Of a stretch of DNA of 64,000 nt, positions 9,301-17,100 are shown piece after piece. This stretch comes from Actinomadura sp. DC4. GTDB taxonomy: Bacteria > Actinomycetota > Actinomycetes > Streptosporangiales > Streptosporangiaceae. Where the stretch lies: assembly GCF_030406325.1 (NCBI RefSeq), contig NZ_JAUEQY010000003.1, forward strand, positions 124,001 to 188,000, read 5' to 3'. Position 1 is the stretch's first letter; the number at the start of each line of letters is the position of its first letter. A program made the translations under genes and the position numbers. The notes below the pieces were generated by a model. The model saw nothing but the letters and a program-made list of their open reading frames with translations. It was not told where the DNA came from and did no database searches.

Positions 9301-9480
9301 CTGCGCCGCGAGGTCGGTACCCTCACGCAGCCGGACCGTACGCCCGCGCGCGGGCGCCGCGGCCTCCGCCGGAGCGGCCGTGCCCAGGTCGATTCCGCCG
9401 ATCCCCGCGATCGCCGCGGCACCGGCCGCGCCCGTCAGAAGGCTCCGCCTTCTGATGTAGGGCCTCTCGATGTCCGCCAT
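6352..9480 (-). CDS. Tat-exported beta-propeller (PD40/TolB-like) amidohydrolase
   Basis: A protein of 1042 residues. The N-terminus YIRRRSLLTG plus a hydrophobic stretch and AEA is a Tat signal. Residues about 45-560 contain many PD40 repeats (SPDGRWITF, SPDGKRIVF, SPDGGRVAFV and others), which form a TolB-like beta-propeller. Residues about 600-1030 are an amidohydrolase: PGLVDMHHH with the metal HxH near residue 657, TSHYHYPAIGF, and GTDSPIDH for the late Asp. LTPYEALTTATRVPGEFL and DLTFLGGDPL are typical of imidazolonepropionase/dipeptidase relatives. It lies just upstream of the MBL/GH operon and may be co-transcribed. The substrate is unknown; extracellular peptide-like amides or cyclic amides are plausible. 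Confidence 0.85.
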   Translation of the reverse strand: MADIERPYIRRRSLLTGAAGAAAIAGIGGIDLGTAAPAEAAAPARGRTVRLREGTDLAAQLSPDGRSIAIDLVGVLWVLPASGGPARRLTGDLYDIAQPEWSPDGRWITFQSYREGVFDVWVIRPDGSGPRRLTHGPYDHREPRFSPDGKRIVFSSDLGGGYGIHTLDVAGGAITKVTDTTAEEYEPAWSPDGGRVAFVVANTRIDVVELGTGARTTAVTVPDGQVIHNPAWSPDGKDLLYSLVLNGRSELWRSGTALVTGEEVFPFRVSWRSAKEFVYTADGRIRSRSLSGGAPHDIGFSAAVTLAAPSYRKRRRDFDSAKARPVAGIGSPVLSPDGEQVAFRALNDIYTMRIGQAPRPLTRDHWWKSSPAWSPDGRHLSYSTDRAGKLDIWIRDLATGADRRLTNLPNAAAVSGSWSRDGSHLAFLDQTGALYTVEVASGNVQQVYTATFEPGRPTWSADGNVIALAAIKPYSARYREGLSKILLVDRRTGAGTYVDPLPDRSIQTRGDDGPVWSPDGTKMAFVVASVLWVVDVHPDGTPAGEPRQVTHEVTDAVSWSGDSSHLLYLNNGRLRLAAADGSRTRTLPAPLTWANTRSKGRTVVRAARMWDGTSRHLREDVDIVVEGHHIVAVEPRGHGGGGTVVDAGDSVVIPGLVDMHHHREMQGYEYGDRQGRLWLSLGITTTRSPGSPAYHMVEARESFQSGARVAPRYFATGEAVDGPRIFYNFMRPTFDDAQLALELERAGALDYDLMKSYVRLPTEWQRKVIDWAHGRGVHATSHYHYPAIGFGGDGMEHIGATNRFGYSRTVTALGTGYGDVIDVFTASGAVRTPTLFVSATLFRDDTSLVTDRRVRTLYPSWEYASLEAAVNTARTTDQTVNRANLAAQVAQVVATVRGGGRVITGTDSPIDHTAVSTHMNLRALVKYGLTPYEALTTATRVPGEFLEEPLGQIKPGMYADLTFLGGDPLTDITRAADVRQIMVNGELHTVDALLEPFAAPMRQAAPAGRLLPRLPDHPANAKYWWHDPHYLEESKRSCCAGT

Positions 9481-9553
9481 GGCTCCCGCTCCTCGCGCCG
9501 GCCCGTCTCCGACTCACGCCTTTACGCGTGGGAACGCTAGCCGTAAGGACAGC

Positions 9554-9580
9554 CCGAAACAGCTCGCTGTCCTGTTTCGG
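9554..9580. repeat. Inverted repeat in a divergent promoter region
   Basis: CCGAAACAG (9554-9562) and CTGTTTCGG (9572-9580) form perfect 9-bp arms around a 9-nt spacer. They lie between the divergent amidohydrolase and kinase genes, so a regulator site serving either gene is more likely than a terminator. Confidence 0.45.
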
Positions 9581-9671
9581 CCCTGCTCTGGACACCCGCC
9601 GAGATGCCCCAGATAAACAGAAAAGACCACGAACAGTGACGTTCAGGTTGCGCCCGGCTCCATACGGTTGC

Positions 9672-9692
9672 AAGATCTATATCTTCAGAAGA
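9672..9692. promoter_or_regulatory. AT-rich overlapping palindromes upstream of the kinase gene
   Basis: AAGATCTATATCTT (9672-9685) has 5-bp arms, and TCTTCAGAAGA (9682-9692) is a perfect palindrome around a central A. They share four bases and form one of the few AT-rich stretches here, about 35 bp before the kinase start. A promoter with an operator is likely; the regulator is unknown. Confidence 0.35.
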
Positions 9693-9725
9693 TCAATTAC
9701 CGACGCGGTCGAAAGAGGCGCGCTC

Positions 9726-11357
9726 GTGGATGGAATGTCCGCACCGAAGGCTCTCGGCGGCGAAGTCCTGCCCCCTGGCGCCGAGCCGTTGCAGGCAGAC
9801 GACCCGGCCGTCATCGACGGGCACCGGCTGACCGGCAGGCTGGCTGCGGGCGGTACGAGTGTCGTCTACCTCGCCCACGCCCCCGGCGGCGAGCACGTGG
9901 TCGTCAAGACCACGCGCATGCGCCGGGCCGACCAGACGCAGACGCGCCGCCGGCTGCGCACCGAGGCGGTCTCCGTCCGGCGCCTGCCCGCCTTCTGCAC
10001 CCCCGCGCTGCGGGTCGACGGCAGCGACGAGTCGCCGCCGTACCTCATCCAGGACTACGTCGAGGGCCCCTCGCTCGCCCAGTTCGTCGAAGGCCTCGGC
10101 CCGCTGGACCCCGAGCAGCTCGACGCGCTGGCGATCGCGCTCGCGCGCGCCCTGGGCGCCGTGCACGGCGCGGGCCTGATCCACTGCGACGTCGAGCCGA
10201 CCAACGTGTTGCTCGCCTCCGACGGCCCGCGGCTGATCGACTTCTCCATCGCCCAGGAGGCGCCGATCTCGGGCCGGCCCGCCGAGATCGGCACGGTGCC
10301 CTACAACCCCGGCTGGGTCTCGCCGGAGCGCGTCAGCGGCCATCCGGCCGGCACCGCCTCCGACGTGTTCGGCTGGGGCTGCCTCCTCGGGTACGCCGCG
10401 ACCGGCCGCAGCCCCATCTCCGAGGAGGGCACCGGCGTCCGCGCCGACGTGCTGGACGCCCTGCAGGAGCCCCTCCGCGGCCTGGTCTCGGCGACGCTCG
10501 CCGAGGACCCCGCCGACCGGCCCACGGTCGGCGAGCTCCTCGGACGCCTGGACGGCACGGCCGAGCGGGTGACGCCCGTACCCCGCCCGCTCACGCGGCG
10601 GCAGGACCTAGAGGGAGCGCCCGAGGCCGTCGTCGACGCCCCGACCGCGCCGATGCCCGCGCTCGCGCCGATGCCGGCCGAGCCCATGCTCGCCCTGGAC
10701 GCGCCGGCGGCCCTGGACGCCGCGGGGCCGCACCGGTCCCGCCCGCAGTCGTTGCGGGACCACGCGGCCGAGACCGGCGCCGAGCTCCTGCCCTGGCACG
10801 AGCAGGCCGAGGAGGCCCCGGCCTCGCGCCGCGTCGAGTACGCCGCCGAGACGGCGAAGGCCGCCACCGCCGATCCGCCGCCGCGCCGCGTCGAGTACGC
10901 AGCGGAGACGGCCTCTCGTAGGCGCGCCGAGGACGAGCGGCGGCCGCGCAGGCTGCGGATGGTCGCCATGGTGACGGCGCCCGCCGCCCTCGTGGCGGTA
11001 CTGGCGACGGTCGTCGCGATGGCCGCCACCGGCAACGGCGGCTCCGTGCCCGCCGAGCCCGGCAGCGCCCTGGTGCCCGGCCAGGGCCCGGTCGACTCCC
11101 AGGCCCCCGAGGACCACGACCGTCACTCGTACGGGCCGCGGCCGGCGTCCGCCTCCCGCCCGCACGACCACACGAGCCCGACGGCGGCCGAACCCACGCG
11201 GCGCACGCTCCGTAAGACGTCGCGCGCCCCGAGCCGGCCGGGCGGCGGCAGCCACTCGCCGAGCTCTCCGACGCACGCCCCGCCGCCGCCCCCGACCCAT
11301 TCGCCGACGCCGTCCCCCTCGCCGACGCCGACCGGCACCGGCGCCGCGACCGGCTGA
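9726..11357 (+). CDS. Membrane Ser/Thr kinase-like protein with degraded catalytic loop
   Basis: About 543 residues. I start at the GTG at 9726 because AGAGG lies 7 nt upstream; the ATG at 9735 is also possible. The kinase domain (about 30-290) has a glycine-rich loop (GRLAAGGTSVVYLA) and the ATP-binding Lys61. The catalytic loop, however, reads HCDVEPTN (153-160), so the HRD Arg is Cys and the usual Lys is Glu, and the metal-binding DFG reads DFS (172-174). Asp155, Asn160 and Asp172 remain. A disordered linker contains RRVEYAAET twice, then one membrane helix (about 412-437) and a Pro/Thr/Ser-rich outer tail. Activity may be weak or lost, and a scaffold or sensor role is possible. Confidence 0.85.
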   Translation: MDGMSAPKALGGEVLPPGAEPLQADDPAVIDGHRLTGRLAAGGTSVVYLAHAPGGEHVVVKTTRMRRADQTQTRRRLRTEAVSVRRLPAFCTPALRVDGSDESPPYLIQDYVEGPSLAQFVEGLGPLDPEQLDALAIALARALGAVHGAGLIHCDVEPTNVLLASDGPRLIDFSIAQEAPISGRPAEIGTVPYNPGWVSPERVSGHPAGTASDVFGWGCLLGYAATGRSPISEEGTGVRADVLDALQEPLRGLVSATLAEDPADRPTVGELLGRLDGTAERVTPVPRPLTRRQDLEGAPEAVVDAPTAPMPALAPMPAEPMLALDAPAALDAAGPHRSRPQSLRDHAAETGAELLPWHEQAEEAPASRRVEYAAETAKAATADPPPRRVEYAAETASRRRAEDERRPRRLRMVAMVTAPAALVAVLATVVAMAATGNGGSVPAEPGSALVPGQGPVDSQAPEDHDRHSYGPRPASASRPHDHTSPTAAEPTRRTLRKTSRAPSRPGGGSHSPSSPTHAPPPPPTHSPTPSPSPTPTGTGAATG

Positions 11358-11434
11358 CCTGACCGACCTGCCGAAGTCCGTGCGGTCGTGTAGTTTTGCT
11401 CGCCATTCCACGCTCCCCGCAGAACGGACACTCG

Positions 11435-12034
11435 ATGGACTTCCAGACGCTTCAGGCCGCGCCGCGCCTGCTCATCCGGCAGCGCGTCCGCCTGATGGTC
11501 AACCAGTACGAAGTGCACATGGAAGGCGCGGACGGGTCCGAGGGAGAATTGGTCGCCTTCGCGCAGCAGAAGCGCATGGCGTTCAAGGAACAGGTCACCA
11601 TTTACACCGATGACAGCAAGCAGTACGCGCTGTTCGGTTTCAAGGCGCGCAAGCGCCTCGACCTGTCCTCGACCTATGACGTGACCGACCCGCAGGGGCA
11701 GCCGATCGGGCTGTTCCGCAAGGACTTCAAGGCGTCACTGCTGTCCTCGACATGGCACCTGGAGCAGCCGAACCTCGGCGTCACGACCGGCTCCGAGCGC
11801 AACAAGACCGTGGCCATCCTGCGCCGGGTCTGGGACTTCATCCCGTACGTGGAGAACCTGCCGTTCGCCTGGCCGTACCACTTCGACTTCAACGCGAACG
11901 GGCAGGAGACGTTCAGCGTGGACAAGAAGTTCGGCCTGCGCGACCGGTACGTCGTCGACATCAAGGACCCGCGCCTGGACCGCCGCCTCGTCATCGCGCA
12001 GGCCATCGCGCTCGACGCCCTGCAGCACCGCTGA
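11435..12034 (+). CDS. LURP-one-related (LOR/scramblase-fold) protein
   Basis: About 199 residues. I start at MDFQTLQAAPRLLIRQR (ATG 11435), where family similarity would begin; the open frame extends 13 codons further upstream. The sequence shows the family pattern of an N-terminal RLLIRQRVRLMVNQYEV, then FKARKRLDLSSTYDVTDPQGQPIG and a C-terminal LDRRLVIAQAIALDAL. The fold is a Tubby/scramblase-like beta-barrel with a central helix. There is no export signal, so it is cytoplasmic or membrane-peripheral. The cellular role of bacterial members is poorly known. The following gene converges on it. Confidence 0.8.
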   Translation: MDFQTLQAAPRLLIRQRVRLMVNQYEVHMEGADGSEGELVAFAQQKRMAFKEQVTIYTDDSKQYALFGFKARKRLDLSSTYDVTDPQGQPIGLFRKDFKASLLSSTWHLEQPNLGVTTGSERNKTVAILRRVWDFIPYVENLPFAWPYHFDFNANGQETFSVDKKFGLRDRYVVDIKDPRLDRRLVIAQAIALDALQHR

Positions 12035-12040
12035 TCGGCG

Positions 12041-12078
12041 GCCCACGCGCGTGTGTTCAGCTCCGCGCGCGCGTGGGC
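12041..12078. terminator. Bidirectional terminator hairpin
   Basis: GCCCACGCGCG (12041-12051) pairs perfectly with CGCGCGTGGGC (12068-12078) around a 16-nt loop, between two convergent genes. The right arm lies inside the 3' end of the PemK-like gene. There is no T-tract, as is common in actinomycetes. Confidence 0.6.
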
Positions 12079-12503
12079 TTCCAGCCGTGCGCCCGCATGA
12101 GCGCCGCAGCGACGTGCGCGAACCGCTCCGGGTCGAGCACCGAGCCCTCGCGGCGGATGTCGTCCTCGTCCAGCGCGAACACGCGGTCCAGGCGCAGGTA
12201 GGACTCGCGCCCGTCGCGGTCCCAGGCGCCGGTCCCGAGGTCGAGCCAGTCCTCGGAGTCGTGGGCCTTGCTGGAGAGCATCATCGCCAGCAGCCGTCGC
12301 CCGTGCCGGCCCACGACCAGCAGCGGCCGGTCCTTGCCGCGCTCGGGGTCCTCCTCGTACGGCACCCACGCCCAGACGATCTCGCCCGGATCGGCCAGTC
12401 CGTCCATGTCCGGGGAGTACTCCAGCGTCGCCGCGCGCTCGGGCGTGTAGATCTCCCGTACGGCCCCGCGGTCCGGCCGCGGATCCTCTCCATGATCAAG
12501 CAT
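12057..12503 (-). CDS. PemK/MazF-like protein
   Basis: 148 residues. The central stretch PGEIVWAWVPYEEDPERGKDRPLLVVGR matches the start of PemK/MazF endoribonuclease domains, in which the fold opens with a PGDIVW strand followed by a KxRPxLVV strand. No antitoxin-like gene is adjacent, so it may be a solitary domain with a housekeeping or orphan role rather than an active toxin. An acidic N-terminal extension of about 38 residues precedes the domain. Confidence 0.72.
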   Translation of the reverse strand: MLDHGEDPRPDRGAVREIYTPERAATLEYSPDMDGLADPGEIVWAWVPYEEDPERGKDRPLLVVGRHGRRLLAMMLSSKAHDSEDWLDLGTGAWDRDGRESYLRLDRVFALDEDDIRREGSVLDPERFAHVAAALMRAHGWKPTRARS

Positions 12504-12627
12504 CCGCGCAGCCTACCGGCCCGCCCTCGCCCTCGTGGCCACGGCCCGGGGATCTTCGTGTGTCAGCCGCCCGCGCCCGGGTACGCCTGCGGGCAAGGAC
12601 GACCCAGTCACGCAACGGAGGTCTTTC

Positions 12628-12843
12628 GTGAGCGCCGACACCATCCGTGAACGGCACGCCCTCGACCAGCTGACCGACCGCCTCTCCCGATCGTTCTCCG
12701 ACCGTTTCTCCCCCACACAGGTGGATGAGACGGTCAGCTCGATCCACCACAGGTTCGACGGGCGGCCCATCCGCGAGTTCGTTCCCGTACTGGTCGAACG
12801 CATCGCCCGCGACGAACTGAGACACTCCGCACCCGGCCGCTGA
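12628..12843 (+). CDS. Small three-helix protein
   Basis: 71 residues from a GTG start with a strong GGAGG 6 nt upstream. It is predicted all-helical and charged (RERHALDQLTDRLSRSFSDRF, VDETVSSIHHRFDGRPIREFVPVLVERIARDEL). This resembles the short three-helix-bundle dimerisation domain proteins common in actinomycetes. It is divergent from the PemK-like gene. The function is unknown. Confidence 0.65.
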   Translation: MSADTIRERHALDQLTDRLSRSFSDRFSPTQVDETVSSIHHRFDGRPIREFVPVLVERIARDELRHSAPGR

Positions 12844-12916
12844 CCGTCGTCCCGGTACGCACCGCTTGTCGCGGCTGCGATGAGTTTTCCGGCTCCCGGT
12901 CGTCATAGAGGTCAAG

Positions 12917-12950
12917 GCATGCGGTCCGTTTGACCCGGCGGGCCGCATGC
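12917..12950. repeat. Inverted repeat ahead of the sigma gene
   Basis: GCATGCGG (12917-12924) and CCGCATGC (12943-12950) are perfect 8-bp arms separated by 18 nt. They precede the ECF sigma start that I favour by 50 bp, and may be an operator or leader hairpin. Confidence 0.35.
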
Positions 12951-13000
12951 CGAAAGCTCGCACCGCCCCCGAGGACGAGCAGGAGACCAGGGAGTCCGTC

Positions 13001-14038
13001 GTGCAGCGAGTCAATCCCAGGAGCAACCAGGCCGAGGAGAACGCGGTCGCGGCGGCCGCCCGGGCGGGCGACGAGCCGGCGTTCACCGAACTCGCGGTGC
13101 GGTACCGCGCCGAGCTGCAGGTGCACTGTTACCGGATGCTCGGGTCGCTGGAGGACTCCGAGGCCCTCATACGGGAGACGTTCGTACGGGCGTGGCGGCG
13201 GCGCGAGACGTACCAGGCGCGCTCCAGCTTCCGCGCCTGGCTGTACCGCGTCTCGACCAACGCCTGCCTGGACTTCCTGACCCGCAAGCCGTACGACGGG
13301 CAGCTGGCGATGACCGGCCCGGGCGGTGAGACGGCGCCCGCCGCGATGATCCCCTGGCTCCAGCCGTACCCGGACCGGCTCTTGGACGCCGCGGCGTCCA
13401 AGTCGGACACCGCCGTGACCGCCGAGCCGACGATCGAGCCTGCCTACGTCGCCGCGGTCCAGTACCTGCCGCCGCGGCAGCGCGCGGTACTGATCCTGCG
13501 CGACGTGCTCGGCTGGCCGGCCAAGGAGGCGGCGATCGCGCTGGAGACGACCGTCGCGTCGGTGAACAGCTCGCTGCAGCGGGCCCGGCCGACGCTGCGG
13601 CGGCACCTGCCGGTACGACGCGCGCCGGCGACCGTGCCCGGCATGAGCGAACGCGCGATGCTGGAGCGCTACATGGCCGCGATCGAACGCTCGGACGACA
13701 CGGCCCTGTCGGGGTTGCTGAGCGAGAACGCCCGCGCCGCCCAGCAGCCGGGCGCCGGCGGTCACGACGGCCCGGAACCGTTCCTGGTCGAGGGCCGGAT
13801 GGCGATCATCGCGGCCTGGGCACCGGCCTTGCACGGCCCGCACGCGCTGGCGTTCCGCTTCATGGCCACCCGCGCCAACCGCCAGCCGGCCGCGGCGTCG
13901 TACGTCCGCGGTGAGGGAGAGAGCGCGTTCCAGCCGTTCGGCCTGAGCGTGCTGCGCCTGGAGGCCGGAACCGTCACCGACGTCTCGACCTTCCCCCCGG
14001 ACCTGTTCCCCGCCTTCGGCCTCCCCGCCCTGCTCTAG
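13001..14038 (+). CDS. ECF RNA polymerase sigma factor with SnoaL-like C-terminal domain
   Basis: About 345 residues, long for an ECF factor. Region 2 includes DEPAFTELAVRYRAELQVHCYRMLG and RETFVRAWRRRETY; region 4 includes LPPRQRAVLILRDVLGWPAKEAAI and VASVNSSLQRAR. About 140 further residues (ERAMLERYMAAIERSD...) match the SnoaL-like tail of the SigG/TIGR02960 type. I prefer the GTG at 13001, which has AGGGAG 6 nt upstream, over the ATG at 12947. No anti-sigma gene is adjacent. In such families the tail is thought to replace the anti-sigma factor and to sense a ligand. Confidence 0.88.
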   Translation: MQRVNPRSNQAEENAVAAAARAGDEPAFTELAVRYRAELQVHCYRMLGSLEDSEALIRETFVRAWRRRETYQARSSFRAWLYRVSTNACLDFLTRKPYDGQLAMTGPGGETAPAAMIPWLQPYPDRLLDAAASKSDTAVTAEPTIEPAYVAAVQYLPPRQRAVLILRDVLGWPAKEAAIALETTVASVNSSLQRARPTLRRHLPVRRAPATVPGMSERAMLERYMAAIERSDDTALSGLLSENARAAQQPGAGGHDGPEPFLVEGRMAIIAAWAPALHGPHALAFRFMATRANRQPAAASYVRGEGESAFQPFGLSVLRLEAGTVTDVSTFPPDLFPAFGLPALL

Positions 14039-14062
14039 CCGCCGCTCACGGGGAGATCTCGA

Positions 14063-14079
14063 ACGGAACACCGTTCCGT
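14063..14079. promoter_or_regulatory. TetR-style operator upstream of the FtsX-type ABC operon
   Basis: ACGGAAC and GTTCCGT form a perfect 17-bp palindrome with an ACC centre, 71 bp upstream of the first permease gene. The arrangement (ACGGAAC-n3-GTTCCGT) is typical of TetR-family operators. No intact TetR gene is nearby. Confidence 0.55.
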
Positions 14080-14149
14080 GAGTGCTCTTGCCGGGTTCGG
14101 CCGGTGCGGGCGATCATGAGGGTCTTTCGGGGCTTCGAGAGGACACGGG

Positions 14150-17100
14150 GTGAAACGGCCTGGTCTGGTGGTGCGTCGTGCTCTCGGCCATCGCCTGCTC
14201 GCCGTCGCCGCCTCCGCGACCGCGCTGTTCGCCGTGACCGTCCTGGCGGCGCTCGCCGGGTACGCCGCCTCCGTGACCGGGGAGGGGCTGCGGACCACCC
14301 TCGCCGGCACCACCTTCGGCGGCGCCGGTACCCAGATCAGCACCGCCGTCGCCGCACGGGACATCCCCGCGGCCGACCGGCAGGTATCCGCCGCGATCGC
14401 GAAGGTCTACGGCCGCGTGCCGGCCGCGATCTCGCTCAGCGCGCGCGGCGACTCCTACATCGTCCCAGGTCAGGAGCGGAGTGCGCACCCTCAGCTCACG
14501 ACGTTCGCCACGTACTCCGGCATCGAGGGCCACGCCCGCCTGACCGCCGGCCGCTGGCCCGCCCCCGCCCCGGCCCCCGCGGGCGGGACCGTCGAGGCCG
14601 CCCTCCCGGAACCGGCCGCGCGCGCGATGCGGCTCGCCCCCGGCCGTACCGTCGTCCTGAACAGCCGCGTCGACGGGCCGGCCGTCACGGTCAGGGTCAC
14701 CGGCCTGTTCGCGGCCGTCCGCGCGGACGACTACTTCTGGGGTGGCGACCGGCTCGTCACGACCGGGGTGGAGCGGCTCGGCTACACGACCTTCGGCCCG
14801 CTGGTCGTGCCGCCGGCCACGTTCACCACCCGGTTCACCACGTCCGTGACCGCCCGCTGGCTGGTGCTGCCCTCGTTGCGGGAGCTGCACGCCGGGCGGT
14901 TGAAGGACGTCGAGAGGCGGGCCCGCGCCCTGCCCGCCACGCTCGGCCCCGGCCCGGCCGGCAGCGCCGGCTACACCGTCAAGTCATCGGCCGCGGACCT
15001 GCTGTCCCAGGTCGACCGCGCGCTGCTCGTCTCACGCTCGACGCTGATGATCCCGGCGCTGCAACTCATCCTGCTCGCGGTGTACACGCTGGTACTCGTC
15101 GCCCGGCTGCTCGCCGAGCACCGCCGCGTGGAGATCACGCTCATGCGGGCCCGCGGCGCCTCGGCCAAGCAGGTCGCGGCGCTCTCGGTCGGCGAGGGCC
15201 TGCTGCTCAGCGCGCCCGCGGCGGTGGCCGCGCCCTTCCTGGCCCCGTTCCTGGTCCGTGCGGTCACGGCGACGCCGCTGCTCGGCACGCCCGGGCTCCG
15301 GCTGCACCTGACGCCATCGGCGCTGATCTGGGCCGTCGCGATCACGGCGGCCCTGGCCTGCGCCGCCGCGATCACGCTGCCGCCGCTGCGCGGCGTCAGG
15401 AGGACCTACGTCGCGACGGTGACCGCGCGTGGCCGGGGTGAGCGGCGCGGAATGATCCAGCGCGCCGGCGCCGACCTGGCGCTCGTCGTCGTCGCCGGGC
15501 TCGCCGTCTGGCAGCTCGCGCACTACGGGGGGCCGGTCACCACGACCGCGGCGAACGGGCTCGGCGTCGACCCGCTGATCGTGGCGGGGCCGGCGCTCGC
15601 GCTCCTCGCGGGCGGCGTCGTGATCCTGCGGCTCGTGCCGGTCGCCTCGCGTGCCGGTGAGCGCGCCACGACACGCGCTCGCGGGCTGGCGGCCGCGGTC
15701 GGCACGCGGCAGGTGAGCCGGCGTCCGCTGCGGACCGCCGGCCCGGCCCTGCTGCTCGTGATGACGGTCGCCGTCGGTGTCCTGTCCCTGGTGACCGGGG
15801 TGACCTGGCGGCAGTCGCAGGTCGACCAGGCCGACTTCCAGGCCGGCGCCGACCTGCGGATCGGCGCGCCCGGCGACCAGAGCTCCCCGATGACGGCCGG
15901 TCAGGGCGGCCGGTACGCGCGGCTGCCCGGCGTGATCGCGACGAGCCCGGTGCTGCGCGACACCGGATCTACCGGCAGCGCGGAGGTGACGGTCCTGGCC
16001 GCCGACGCCGCCACGGTCGGCGGCATGCTGCGGAACCGTCCGGGGATCTCGCCCAGCACGCCGTTCGCGCGGCTCGCCGGAGGCGGACCCACAGCGTCGG
16101 TGCCCGTACCCGGACACCCGACGCGCCTGTCCGCGGGCTTCCGCGTCGCCGCCACGCGGCAGAAGGACCCCGTCGCCCTGTCCCTGATCGTCAGCGACGC
16201 GCTGCACGTCACGTACGAGGTCGACGCCGGCACCGTGCCCTCGGACGGGAGGACCCACACGAAGGAGATCGGCCTGACCGGCCTCGCGGGCCGGGACGGC
16301 CTGCTGTCCTATCCCCTCGCCGTCCGCGGTCTGCGCTTCACCTCCGTGCGCACCTGGGCCGTACCGGCGGACGGCCTGGCGGTGACCGCGATCCGGCCGG
16401 GTGACGGCGGCGGTCTCGGGCCCGCGCTGCGGACTCCGCCGGGGACCCACTGGTCCGGGCTGGTCACGCTGACCGCCGGGTCGCCCTCCGGGCTGACCAT
16501 CCGCCCGGGCCGCCCGGGCCGCCCGGGCGGCCTGGTGACGGCCCGGCTGCCGGTCGCGCCCGGCATGACCGTCCAGACACCCCAGGTCGCCGGCAGCCTC
16601 GTCCTGCGGGCCGGGCCCACCGCCCGTGACGTCGCGGAGTCCGCGCCGATGCTGGCGATCGTCACCGGCGACCTGGCGGCACGCGCGCACCTCGCCGTCG
16701 GCGGCCAGATCAACCTCACCGAGAACGGCGTCGAACAGCCCATCACGATCGCCGGGATCGTCCCGGCCCTGCCGTCGACGACCCCCGGCGTACCGGCCGT
16801 GCTCCTCGACTGGACCGCGCTGCAGGAGCGGGCGCTGGCCTCCGGAGGCACCCCGTCGCCGCCGACCGAGTGGTGGCTCGCGACCCGCGCCGCCGACACC
16901 GCCCCCGCGGCGCGGGCCCTGGCCGCCCATCGGACGTGGGGCGGCACCACCGTCGACCGGATCGAACTGCGGCACCGGCTCCGCGACGCGCCGCTGGGCG
17001 GTGCTCTGCAGGGCGCGCTGCTGCTCGGCTTCGCCGCCGCGCTGGTGTTCGCCGCGACCGGCTTCGTGGTCAACACGGCGGTGTCGGCGCGCGAGCGGGC

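Noticed and set aside
9530-9548. A third LacI operator (GTGGGAACGCTAGCC)
   Set aside because: Only one half-site and the central CG fit; the second half-site (CCA) is broken.
9528-9725. Upstream extension of the kinase reading frame
   Set aside because: It runs through the palindromic promoter region, has no ribosome site and adds no kinase sequence.
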